Assembly (NCBI GenBank): GCA_033032865.1
Contig: JAWHQI010000121.1
Span: forward strand, 6,510,001-6,574,000
DNA length: 64,000 nt
Origin: Dactylorhiza incarnata
Lineage: Eukaryota > Streptophyta > Magnoliopsida > Asparagales > Orchidaceae
Reading direction: 5' to 3'
The notes below the pieces were generated by a model, which saw nothing but the letters and a program-made list of their open reading frames with translations, was not told the origin of the DNA and did no database searches. Made by a program: the position numbers and the translations under genes. Positions 1 to 10,400 of this stretch are shown here, one piece after another (position 1 is the stretch's first letter; the number at the start of each line of letters is the position of its first letter).

Positions 1-881
1 TGCCAACTCTTCCTGTTCAACTACCTCTTTTCCTCTCTCCAAAATATCAATAAACCTATTTCTCTTTTCTTCAATCTCTTTTTGGGCTGTATCATATTCA
101 TATCTGTCTCTATCTCCAATCTCCTCTAAAGCTTTGTAGAGCTTTGGATCAGTATATGTTTCCATTTTTCTTTGGGAATTCAATCCTCATATTTTTTATG
201 ATAGGATTTGTCTTTCTTGTACTGCTTCCTTTGATCTTTTGTATACATCTCCCAGATTGACAACTTTCCTCTGCCTCCTCTTCCTCTATATGGAGGTTTT
301 CCTATGAAGACTGGTGTTGGGAGAATTGGATTGGTTGGAGGCAGAACTGGAGGTGATATAACTGGAGGTGAGAATTATGCTGGAGCTGGATCAGATGGAG
401 CAAGATCCTGATCAGCTACATTGACTGGAGAAGGTGTTGTTGTAGAGTCTTCAGAAGAAACCCTGAATGCAAGGGCATTAGGATTGAATGGCTCATTGTC
501 CTCATGAAACTCTTGCAAGGTCTTCAGATAGACCTAATCATCTGAGATTAAAGTAATCTCTCCTTGAGTTGATAACTCCCCCTGTGTTGGAGGCTGAAGC
601 TTAAGAGGTGATGACTCCACATGGATTAGTGAATCTTGAGGAGATAAAAGGAGCTTAGAGGTAATGGTTGGCTCCACTTCAGAGATAAAGGACAGTGGTA
701 TTGATGTGGTGTACACTGAGTCTTGAGGAGGTTTGTACACCACTAAATCTTGAGGAGGCCTGCTGACAGACTTCTCACCCTGCTGTATATCTTGGAAAAA
801 AGATATAAAAGCAACTGCAGGCAGACTTACTGACCTTATTTGTATATCAAGGTCTTTGATTTGAGCAGTAAGATATTGCAA
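1..881 (-). pseudogene. Remnant of a Sirevirus accessory (env-like) ORF, cut by the window edge
   Basis: Read on the minus strand from 881 this is a proline- and acid-rich protein followed by a lysine/glutamate-rich tail. The frame ends at a TAG (536-534), stays readable past it, meets a TAA (377-375), and the basic tail then lies in another frame. The tail (around 290-1) resembles the C-terminal part of the accessory ORF at 31893-30482: both have a W/Y-x-K-x-x-R-K-x-Y-x-K-x-K stretch, then a D-P-x-x-x-K segment leading into charged helix. Sirevirus Copia elements carry an extra ORF after pol whose function is not established; 'env-like' is a label, not a demonstrated role. No N-terminal domain like that of the 61782 ORF is present, so it is a truncated or shorter copy. 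The 3' LTR would lie left of the window. Broken and not expected to make protein. Confidence 0.6.
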
Positions 882-1480
882 CTTTCTATGCTGAGCACTG
901 ATCTTTCTATAGCAGTCTTTTGAGAAATCAATATAGAGAGAGCTGAAGTGAGAGCAGCGTCTCTAGGGATTGATCAACTGCTTCGACAATATCTTGTTGA
1001 CTTGGAGGAGACGCAATTGATGTCCTGCGACTACCTGCACTGAAAAAGAAGAGAGGGACGAAGAAATGGAAAACAGAGGAGAGCAAGAGGGAGAAAATTC
1101 GAAAAGCACAATAAAATAGAATGCTTAAGTTGCTTTTAGTAGATGAATTGTCGCAACTTAGGGTTGTATTTGAAGAAACGTCGAAAAGAGCTGAATTCAG
1201 CGCGCCAAAACATGTTGATGTCGCCGCTAGAAATCGCGTGCGCACATTTTGACAAGTCGACAGAACGTCGAGTTGAAATCGACGGTTACGTCGAGTGGAA
1301 GTCGACGTAGCTCCTAAATACATTCATCAACTATAATGTCGACGTAAGCGTCGATAGGCATTCGACGTTACGTCGAGTGCTATTCGAATGATCTGTCCCA
1401 GGATGCTCTCGAAGCTGAAGCCGAGTAGAAGTCGACGGTACGTCGATTTGAATTCGACGCAGCTCTGAATGAACAGTTAT
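882..1480 (-). promoter_or_regulatory. Noncoding stretch with a cluster of TCGA-core inverted repeats upstream of the env-like remnant
   Basis: No convincing gene. From about 1240 to 1475 the core TCGA recurs many times in forms such as GTCGACGTAAGCGTCGA and TTCGACGTTACGTCGA, in both orientations. It lies on the 5' side (minus sense) of the accessory ORF remnant, the same relative position as the cluster at 61270-61440 in Copia-4. The spelling is close to the cluster in the Copia-5R LTR (29998-30250). A regulatory role is inferred from position only; I see no clear TATA box here. Confidence 0.5.
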
Positions 1481-1589
1481 ATATTTCTCAAAAACTTTGT
1501 TGTTTTTCCCAGCAATAGCTGTCTATAGAAATTAGGTCTTTATATATATGTATATGAGCAGTCGTGCACGGGGGACCCCGTGTGGGGGG

Positions 1590-2195
1590 GGGGGGGGTGA
1601 CATTGGTCGTGATGGCGACATTTGTCGTGGGGACAACATTTGTCGTGGTGGCGACATTTGTCGAGGTGGCGACATTGGTTGTGGGGGCGACATTGGTCGT
1701 GGGGGCGACAATGGTCGTGGGGGCGACATTGGTCGTAGGGGTGACATTGGTCGTGGGGGCAACATGGGTCGTCGGAGCGACATTGGTCGTCGGAGCTACA
1801 TTAGTCGTCGGGGCTACATTGGTCGTGGGGGCGACATTGGTCGTGGGGGCGACATTGGTCGTGGGGGCGACATTGGTCGTGGGGGCGACATTAGTCGTCG
1901 GGGTGACATTGGTCGTGGGGGCGACATGGGTCGTTGGGGCGACATTGGTCGTCGGAGCTACATTAGTCGTCGGGGCTACATTGGTCGTGGGGGCGACATT
2001 GGTCGTGGGGGCGACATTGGTCGTGGGGGCGACATTGGTCGTGGGGGTGACATTTGTCGTGGTGGTGACATTGGTCGTCGGGGGATGATATTGGTTTTCG
2101 GGGAGACATTGGTCGAAAGGCGATATTAGTCTTCCGGGAGACATTGGTCGGGGGGCGACAATGGTCGTGGCGACGACAATGGTCGGGGCGACGAC
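1590..2195. repeat. 18-bp minisatellite with a 162-bp higher-order period
   Basis: The unit is GGTCGTGGGGGCGACATT with variants (tcggag, tcgggg, ttagtcg). It follows a run of about 14 G at 1582-1596. A distinctive block of variant units containing ACATGGG starts at 1762 and again at 1924, 162 bp (nine units) later, so blocks were duplicated as well as single units. Because 18 is a multiple of three, several frames stay open and give artificial hexapeptide-repeat ORFs on both strands. It is not a gene. Confidence 0.9.
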
Positions 2196-2439
2196 ATCTA
2201 CATGTAACACACATACTTGCGAAGTTGATACTTGTAATGAAAAATCAGAATAAAGATCATACTTATAATGAATACATCTCAGAAGACAATACATATCAAA
2301 ATATATCAGAGGAGCATTTCGCAATGTAAAAATTTATTCACAGCAAGAGGTACATAACAATAGCATTAATTACAAAAATGGATTCCAAAAATTAAAATCT
2401 GACATAATCCAGAAGTTGAATTCATATCAAAATATCGGG
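2196..2439. other. Unclassified AT-rich spacer
   Basis: The sequence between the minisatellite and the Tat-1 LTR is AT-rich. I see no ORF, LTR boundary or repeat in it. Confidence 0.5.
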
Positions 2440-3120
2440 TGTTGAAACCTGCAACAGGTCTCTTGAGTTCGGACCCACTAGGGGTGTAGCCGATGCTTAT
2501 TTCTCCCCCACTAGACTTTCCTGACGGTGAATGTGAGAACAAGAATAGACCCAAGGCTGAAGCGAGGAGGTCCCGCCACACACCCGGAAGATCTTAGAGA
2601 GCTTCCCCTCCCAAACCAGAGCTCAACCGGGCACCTTGAGGGCACTAACAGCCGACCAAAAACTAGCCTGGAGGAGAGGATTCTCTAAAATCGGATCTCC
2701 TCCAAGGTGCCCTTAAGGGTCTATTTATAGATTTTCCTAGGCTGGTCTGCAAATAGCATGAATCCGCCTTTTAATTTTACTAATTGTACCCCAAGTTGGT
2801 CTGCAAATAGCCTAACTACGCTGTCCTGAAGGGCTATTTGCAGCCCACAAGGGGCATCATGGTCATTTCCTCCCTTGAGTATTAGGGGGCGAGTGGTCCG
2901 TGGGGGCACCACTCGCCGAGCTCCTGCTCAGCTAGGCGAATGCTCACGCCTCTGGGAGAGTGGTCCGTGTGGGCACCACTTGCCGCTCTCCTTCTCGCCT
3001 GCATCTTAACCCTACTGACCCGAGGGTCTTTCTACCTGTCTTAGCCTGGGCGAATGATCTGGTTAACCCAGGTCTCTCCAGCTGGCTTGAGGAACCCACT
3101 CGACGAATATGGGTTGTACA
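2440..3120 (-). repeat. Tat-1 LTR (3' LTR in element orientation)
   Basis: This 681-bp LTR has TG...CA ends. A minus-strand TATA box (TATAAATA, complement of 2722-2729) sits in a block conserved with the Tat-2 LTR. The U3 side contains a perfect 10-bp inverted repeat, GGCGAGTGGT (2888-2897) and ACCACTCGCC (2908-2917), with a 10-nt loop, and a second imperfect copy near 2960. Partner LTR not present, so no target duplication can be checked. Confidence 0.85.
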
Positions 3121-3232
3121 CAATCCCCGCTCTTTGCGAGTGGTTCCTCCACTCGGAAAGAATAGTCCAACCCTGTATTCGATGAGTGCCTGCTGACTGG
3201 ACCTCACAAGATTCTGTGGGCCCCTCCGTCTT

Positions 3233-3246
3233 CCTATATATATCTC
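3233..3246 (+). promoter_or_regulatory. TATA box of antisense gene A in Tat-1
   Basis: CCTATATATATC lies about 85 bp ahead of the ATG at 3325. It occupies the position of the TATA box at 46561 in Tat-2, including the upstream GTGGGCCCC sequence shared by both. Confidence 0.55.
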
Positions 3247-3324
3247 CTCATGTCAGGCTTTTCTGGACCACCTTCATATCTCGGCTCGGAGTTTTTTCTC
3301 TCTCTGGACCTTTCGCCAATTCTA

Positions 3325-4630
3325 ATGTCTTTCCACAAACCTTTTGCGAGACTCCTCTCGCAAGAAATGATCGAGCGCCTGGCCGCGGCCCAAACTGTAA
3401 CTGCCCCCAAAACAACCAGGTTCGCTCCTTGGCTGACCTCAAAAAGGGACCCGAGTGCTCCCTACGTCTCGCGGCGAGCCAAAACGATTCGATTGAATCG
3501 TCAAAAAGGCGAGACCGCCTCGGAGTCTCCAGCGGATACTCCTCCAGACCCCGGGACTCAGGTATGAGGATTCCCTGTCTCTCCTTTTAATTCCTGCTCT
3601 CTTAACCTGCAACCAATCTGACCATTCGCAAGGGATTCTGGTGCCTGAGGACGGCCATGGGGCCGTCTCGAACAACGCTGCGACGCCACCTCCCGCGGAA
3701 GAGAGGCCACCTCCAGCGGAAGAGAGGCCACCTCCAGATCTGGACCTGGCTCCTCCACCTCCTCCGGGCGAGACCACACTTCAAATCGGTAAGTTGTGAA
3801 CCATCCTGATTTACCTTTCTTGATTCTCGTTGCTGACCATTTTTCTTTTCGCAGCCCTCAATCCTGATGTCCCGCTGAGGGACTCCATTCCTCCCAGTCC
3901 TCCCGCTCAGCAGAACCCCTCTGTTACCGCTAATGAACAGAGGGTCTCTCCTGAGCGAGAGCCGGGTCAGCACTATCGTGCTGAAGATCGTGCGAATACT
4001 CCGGTTCCTCCTCCACCGCCTTTTTGCCCTGGGAAAGGGAAGGTTCTACCCCCCTCCGTCGGCTTGTCTGGTGGGCACCCCCATATGTCTCGCCCCTCAG
4101 GCCATAGGGTACCCGTCCCAGGTTAGTTTATTCTCCTGCTCTTTTCGCATTCGCTGGTTTTATCGCGGCTGACTTATCTGTGATCTCGCAGGCCATCGGG
4201 AAACCTCTCCCCTTGGGTCCTACGACGAGGGAGAAGAGGGGGTGCTCTCGCCTCTCCCCTCTCCTGAGGACCTGTCTGACTTTCTGGGCGACCCCTCGGA
4301 TCACGCGACCCTGAAGGAGCGGATTACGGAAGTTTTGGGGAAGCTCATCCACATCCAACGGAACGCCGCCGTCCAGGTGGATGAGGTGCGGCTGGGAGTC
4401 ACGCGCGAGTTAAAGGACCTTCGGCGGGACTACTCGCGCCTTCTCGCGACGGTGGAGCGCCTGGGGGTGAAGGAGGGGAGTTGTCTCCTGAGAGACACGC
4501 CGCGCGAGCTCGGGACCAACTCCAGCTGGCCACCCATGAGATCATAAACATGCTGGCGTACTACCGTCCGCGAATGCCCACGGAAGCTGGGTCGGGAAAG
4601 CGGGGTCGGTGGGTTTGGGAGGAGTTCTGA
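3325..4630 (+). pseudogene. Antisense accessory gene A of Tat-1, frameshifted
   Basis: This is the counterpart of the gene at 46640-47869 and runs opposite to gag-pol. The proposed ATG (3325) opens a Ser/Arg-rich exon ending at a GT donor (3562). Further introns with GT...AG borders are at 3789-3854 and 4122-4191, both phase 1 as in Tat-2. The first intron ends near 3632, but its phase is one base off, so that junction is unresolved. The last exon has the shared acidic motif S-P-x-P-S-P followed by D-F-L-G-D-P. The tract GGGG at 4475-4478 appears one base short: the frame runs into a stop at 4547, while the adjacent frame continues with a C-terminus like Tat-2 (Y-x-P-R-x-P, then a K-R-G-R-W segment) to a TGA at 4628-4630. 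Function unknown; no family recognised with confidence. Confidence 0.6.
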
Positions 4631-4963
4631 TCTACTCGATATTCGCCCCTCCTGTTATTTCTTCTGCTTTCTGTACCGCGGATGCTGAACTTTTTTATAT
4701 TTGTCTGTAATAATTTTACTTTACGCTCTGCGAATGCTCTACTTCTCGCAATTTATATTTCTCATAACTTGCCTGGGTATTGCTGAATGATATGCTTTGT
4801 GAATGCTTTCTTAACTCTTTCGCGCAGCCGTCGAGCAAATAGCCACAGGGCATTCACCATTAATGGGCGAGAGGGATCGACACGGGTTTTGAGGCGTTGG
4901 GCTACCGCAGACTGCTATCCGCACACCCGTTACCTCGAAAGCCCAAACGCAGTTTAGTGCTTC

Positions 4964-4971
4964 TATAAATA
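4964..4971 (+). promoter_or_regulatory. TATA box of antisense gene B in Tat-1
   Basis: TATAAATA precedes the gene B remnant and matches the TATA at 48238-48245 in Tat-2. Confidence 0.55.
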
Positions 4972-4980
4972 GGCCTTTCA

Positions 4981-5310
4981 ACTCCCTGGAGAAATCTCCG
5001 CTGCCGCCGCCTCCGTTGCCTAGGGACCACCGGAACTTCTCGAGGGGCGAGAGGCTTGTGGATCCTTCAGGTGCTCCCCTTGTAAAGTGGGACCGGAACG
5101 CCAACAGGCTCTCGCTCTCTACCCTCCATCCATCCTGGGTAGAGACCAACATCGCCAGCGGCGAGGCCTACGCCATGGCGTATGCCCTGTACGGTCGGGA
5201 CGATGTTGAGGTCTTCGACGAGGAGAAGACGCAGGTTCTCGCCAAAGAGACTGCCCGCGCCATGCTGCGAGCTCTCGAGCTCGCGCATATGTCTTCGCGC
5301 CAGAGCCTCA
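4981..5310 (+). pseudogene. Antisense accessory gene B of Tat-1, internal fragment
   Basis: The open frame after the TATA box matches the middle of exon 3 of the Tat-2 gene at 48362-50302. Shared residues include H-R-N-F, a W-D-x-N-A-N-R segment, S-T-L-H-P-S-W-V-E and E-L-A-H-M. The exons holding the Transposase_28-like domain in Tat-2 are missing, so the promoter is now joined to the middle of the gene by a deletion of more than 1 kb. The frame runs into the Copia-1 LTR at 5311 and the 3' end is lost. Non-functional fragment; homology is clear by eye, function unknown. Confidence 0.7.
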
Positions 5311-6292
5311 TATTGGAGTTACCATTATGATCTAGAAGTGGTCAAACATGTAGTCTCACTGCCAACGCGATATGAGCCTGCAGGGTCGCACATAAAAGCA
5401 TGTGGAGAAGATGGTAGATTGACTGTGTTGGTAAAGGTTACCAATCACCATATAGAATGGGGGAAGGTCCAGCAATTATTGCTGTTTGAATTCGTCGGAA
5501 TTCCACGGAATGTCACGGAATGTTCCGTGAAATCCCGTGAAATCCCGTGGAATCCCGTGATTTGAATTCGTCGGAATTCCACGGAATGTCACGGAATGTT
5601 CCGTGAAATCCCGTGGAATCCCGTGATTTGAATTCGTCGGAATTCCATGGAATGTTCCGTGGAATCTCGACGAATTGTCACAGAAATCCTTAGCTCGGCA
5701 AATGTTGTCGTCTGATGTGATTTGTCGGAATTACACGGAATGTCCCGTGAAATCCCGACGAATTGTTACAGAAACCCCAATTCTGCTGTGTGGTCTGCGG
5801 ATAGCGATTCTTCTAGGTCTGTTTATGCTTCGGGTATAAATAGAACTTGTTTCGAGGGTTCTTTACATTGATGCGAACAAAAGGTTCGGCCGACGGAAGA
5901 GTTCCTCCCGAACCCTAGACGGAATAGTTCCGCCGCCTCGTTCGCCTCCGCCGACCTCCTCTCCGACGATCGTCGCCGGTGTTGTTCTTCCTGGAGCGAA
6001 CCTAGCAGTTCGTGGAAGTGCAAAGGTGCGGTCGTTATTCTCCCGGCTCGTGTGGATCACTGTAGAGACGTAGACATTATTCTACGTGAGAACTCTCGCA
6101 TAGCCGGCGCAAGGACTCTTCTTCTTGGAGCATCTAGGTTGGATTTGATCCAACTCCACTAAGGTAATTTTTGCCTAGTAGTTTGTTAACTTCTTGATTC
6201 AATATTCATGGCCTGATCAAAGTCTTTTTGGGTTGTTTCTCTTTACTTCCGCTGCGCCTACATTTGATGTATGGTTCTAGAAAAACCCAACA
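5311..6292 (+). repeat. Copia-1 5' LTR
   Basis: This 982-bp LTR ends CCCAACA. It begins TATTGGAG where the 3' copy has TGTTGGAG, so the terminal TG has become TA. U3 holds a cluster (about 5490-5770) of GAATTCGTCGGAATTCC and the inverted repeat CACGGAA-TG-TTCCGTG (5514-5529). TATAAATA is at 5835-5842. Confidence 0.9.
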
Positions 6293-6293
6293 G

Positions 6294-6305
6294 TGGTATC
6301 AGAGC
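6294..6305 (+). promoter_or_regulatory. Primer binding site, tRNA-Met(i)
   Basis: TGGTATCAGAGC lies one base after the 5' LTR and matches the standard plant initiator tRNA-Met primer site. Confidence 0.95.
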
Positions 6306-7412
6306 TAGGTTGTGGTCATGAATGTTGTTTCAGAAGTTTGGTTATTCTAGTACGTGCAAATCTAGGTATTTGGAAGCGTTCTAAATGTCAAGATTTCTTC
6401 TTGGAATATCACATTTGATGTGATTTTGTGTGGCTCTGCCCCGCACCCCGCAAGGGCTCTGCCCCTTGACCCCGCTCGCTGATCGGTTAGCGAGACCACC
6501 GCCAGGGGCGCGGCCCCTTGGAACCCCGCCAGGAACATCTGGGATTTCGTGGTAATTTCTAATTGTTAGAAATTGTTGTCTCCTTAGCAGTAACCGTCCC
6601 TCAAGTGGTTAATGAACCCTTGTATTGTTTTGGATTTTGAATCCAACAATGAGAGACGAGCTTGTATACTGTTTTAAGTCAAGTTGTCTTTGCCTTTGTC
6701 CAATGCATGTAAATCTGAAGATTTGGAAGAGTTCTAGATGTCCAGATTTAGCCCTTTCGTCTGTCAAAGGTTGATAGTCTTATGTTGTGCACATAAGGGA
6801 TGCATGCGGATTTTAGAAAGCTTGTTTTTCTGTTGATGTGCACATTGATCAAATGTTGATCATGGTTAAGTGTTAACTCGCTATCAAAAATCCCTTCATC
6901 AAATATTAAGTGTTCGGATGCCTTCCGATGGATGACACTCTTCCTGCCTCGATCGATGAAGTGTGGGCTTGCCAAAGCAAGGTGCATTAATCTATCTTGG
7001 TAAGGGTGCGAGTGGATAATTGTGATATCCCACTGTCGACATCGGGTCTAACTTAACTAGGTGACCTCAAAGGTTGAGTGCCTAGAGGCATAGGGTTGAC
7101 ATGCACCATATGATGGATGCGAATAAGGAGTTATTCACCAGCCATACAAGAGTTGCATGTGGATGCAATTGGCAAGCGTTGCCTACCTAAATAACCGCAT
7201 TATGAGAGGAACGCCAAAGCGGACTCGTGGTGTTTGTGAAATACGGATCTTGTCCACTAAGAGAGTAGCTCGCATGGACTCTCCGAATTGATAGTGAGGG
7301 CTATCAATTTGAATAAAATAGTGGGAGTATTTAATTGAAGTCCAAATTAAAATAAATTGTATTTTGAAATTTTGGTACTGATTAAATTCTGCATGAATTC
7401 TTGTAGAATTCC
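6306..7412 (+). other. Copia-1 untranslated leader
   Basis: The 1.1-kb region between the primer site and the gag ATG has no long ORF. A GC-rich patch (about 6430-6530) with repeated GGGCTCTGCCCC-like words stands out from the AT-rich surroundings. Packaging signals would be expected here, but none can be identified by eye. Confidence 0.6.
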
Positions 7413-10400
7413 ATGGCAAGTGGTTCACATTCCACCTTGTCCCTGAGAGCTATCCTTGAGAAGGACAAGCTGAGTGGGACAAACTATATGGACTGGTATA
7501 GGAACCTGAGAATTGTTCTCAGGCAAGAGCGAAAGCTCTACGTCTTGGAAGAAGAAGCCCCCGAGGTGCCGACCGGGAATACGTCCCGTGCTGATAAGGA
7601 TGCTTATAAGAAGTATACCGATGACGACTTAGACGTCGAGTGCCTTATACTTGCCACCATGAACTCTGAGCTTCAGAATCAACATGAGAACATGGGGTGC
7701 AAGGAGATTGACGAGCACCTAAAGAAAATGTTTCAAGGGCAAGCTCGTCAAGAGAGGTTCGATGTCACGAAGGCCTTATTTCAGTGCAAAATGGGAGCTC
7801 GAGACTCAGTTGGTACTCACGTACTCAAGATGATTGGGTATATAGAGAACCTGGAGAGACTGGGTTTTCCTCTGGGTCAAGAGTTGGCCACAGATCTTAT
7901 CCTGCAATCGTTGCCGGATAGTTATGAGCAGTTCATCTTGAACTATAATATGAATGAAATAGACAAGACACTGCCCGAGCTCCTAGGCATGTTGCGAACT
8001 GCCGAGATTAACATGAAGAAGGCCAAGCCTGCTAGTCCCATATTGATGGTACACAAAGGCAAGGGTAAGGCCAAGGGCTTCAAGAAGACGAAGGTGGGAC
8101 CTAAGTCGCAGCTTGAGCCCAAATCTTCTGCGCTGAAAAGGAAGAGCACCGTGAAGGAAGGAAAATGCCACCACTATGGCAAGGCTGGTCATTGGAGGAG
8201 GAATTGTCCTTCGTACATTGACGGTCTGCGGAAAATGAAGGGAGGTATGACTTCCACTTCGAATATTTACGTTATAGAGATAAACCTTTCTGCTCCTTCA
8301 TCTTGGGTATTGGATACCGGATGTGGTTCTCACATTTGTACAAATGTGCAGGAACTGGGAAGGAGGAGATTGCTGAGTAAAGGAGAGGTGGACCTGCGCG
8401 TCGGCAATGGAGCAAGAGTTGCTGCTGTAGCCGTTGGGGTTTATCGTCTTTCTTTGCCCAGTGGGCTTGTAATAGAACTTAATAATTGTTATTATGTTCC
8501 GGCCATAACTAGAAACATTATATCCATTTCATGCTTAGACATGATTGGATTTTCTTTTATAATTAAGAACAATTGTTGTTCTATATTTAAGAATGATGTT
8601 TGTTATGCTGTAGCTCAATTGTTTAATGGTCTTTATGTTTTGAACCTGGACCATCCGATCTATAATGTAGATAATAATAAAAGACTAAGAACAAATGACT
8701 CAAATCCTACATATCTCTGGTATTGTCGTTTGGGCCATATAAACGAGAAGCGCATATCCAAGCTCCATAAAGATGGACTATTGGACTCATTTGATTATGA
8801 ATCATTTGAGCGATGCGAGTCTTGTTTATTAGGCAAAATGACTAAAGCCCCTTTCACTGGTTATACTGAGAGGGCTGCGGATCTTTTGGGTATAGTACAT
8901 AGTGATGTATGCGGACCCATGAGTTCTATGGCTAGAGGTGGGTATTTCTACTTCGTTACATTTACTGATGATTTTAGTAGATACGGATATGTGTATCTTA
9001 TGAAGTGCAAATCCGAAACTTTTGAAAAGTTCAAAGAGTTTAAGAATGAAGTGGAGAACCAATTGGGTAAAAAGGTTAAAGCACTCCGATCTGATCGAGG
9101 TGGCGAATACCTGAGTCATGAGTTCCGTGATCATCTGAAAGAGTGTGGTATTGTTTCACAGCTCACTCCACCTAGGACACCGCAGCATAATGGTGTGTCT
9201 GAGAGGAGAAATCGTACTCTGCTAGACATGGTACGGTCGATGATGAGTCATGCAGACTTGCCTGTTTCCTTTTGGGGTTTTGCTTTAGAGACTGCTGCAA
9301 TGACACTGAATCGCGCTCCAACGAAAACGGTTCTAAAGACACCATATGAGATATGGACTGGGAAGCGTCCTAGTATGTCATTCATTAAAATTTGGGGATG
9401 TGAGGCATACGTACGACGTCAAATGCCTGACAAGCTGGAACCCAAATCAGATAAGTGTTATCTGGTGGGATATCCTAAGGAAACGAAAGGATATTACTTT
9501 TACCTACCGTCTGAAGGCAAAGTGTTTGTCGCAAGGACGAGTGTCTTCTTGGAGAAAGAGTTCTTGTCAAGAAAGACGCAAAAGGTAGAACTTGAAGAAG
9601 TTCAAGAACCACAAGTAGTGAATGAACCGGAATTGGATTCTGAGCCAGGACTACAAGATGTTGTAGCTAGAGAACCTGCTCAAGAGACACAAGTCCTACG
9701 CAGATCTGGTAGACCAAGATTTGAGCCCGAGAGATATGGATTTCTCGTGTCTCAAATAGGTAATGTGTTGCTTATGGATCATGATGATGAACTAACGACC
9801 TACCAAGAGGCTATGAATGGACCGGACTCCGACAAATGGCTTGAGGCTATGAAATCCGAAATGGACTCCATGTATACAAACCAAGTTTGGAACTTGGTGG
9901 AACCACCTGAAGGGGTACGACCCATAGGGTGCAAGTGGGTCTTCAAGAAGAAGACCGGCATGGATGGGAATGTACAGACATTCAAAGGGCGACTGGTGGC
10001 TAAGGGTTTCAAGCAAATTCATGGTGTTGACTATGATGAGACCTTTTCCCCTGTTGCTATGGTAAAGTCCATTAGGATATTGCTTGCTATTGCTGCGTAT
10101 TATGACTACGAGATCTGGCAGATGGATGTCAAAACGGCTTTCCTAAATGGAAACCTCCTTGAGGAAGTGTACATGACACAACCCGAGGGTTTTGTATCCC
10201 CAAATGAAGCCACTAAAATATGCAAGCTGAACAGATCCATCTATGGATTGAAACAGGCCTCTAGAAGTTGGAATCTTCGTTTTGATGAGAAGATCAAAGA
10301 GTTTGGTTTTATCAAGAATGAGGATGAACCGTGTGTTTACAAGCGAATCAATGAGAGCATTGTTGTCTTCCTGATATTGTATGTAGATGACATACTGTTG

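Larger units (their letters stand above)
2440..5310 (-). mobile_element. Tat-1: 3' part of a Ty3/gypsy Tat-lineage element
   Basis: An LTR (2440-3120) is followed by plus-strand remnants of two antisense accessory genes in the same order as in Tat-2 (45262-58765). The LTR starts TGTTGAAACC and ends GGGTTGTACA like the Tat-2 LTR and is followed by the same CAATCCCCGCTCTT sequence. The LTR bodies are otherwise diverged, so it is a related but separate family. The element stops abruptly at 5310, where Copia-1 begins. A piece of its integrase reappears at 13323-13715. The rest of pol, gag and the 5' LTR are absent from the window. Confidence 0.8.

Noticed and set aside
1488..2324. Long ORFs on both strands over the minisatellite, with a repeated hexapeptide
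   Set aside because: An 18-bp unit keeps several frames open at once; no start context, no homology and no splice or promoter signal.
5182..5565. ORF running from Tat-1 gene B into the Copia-1 LTR
   Set aside because: It crosses an insertion junction and reads the shifted frame of gene B.
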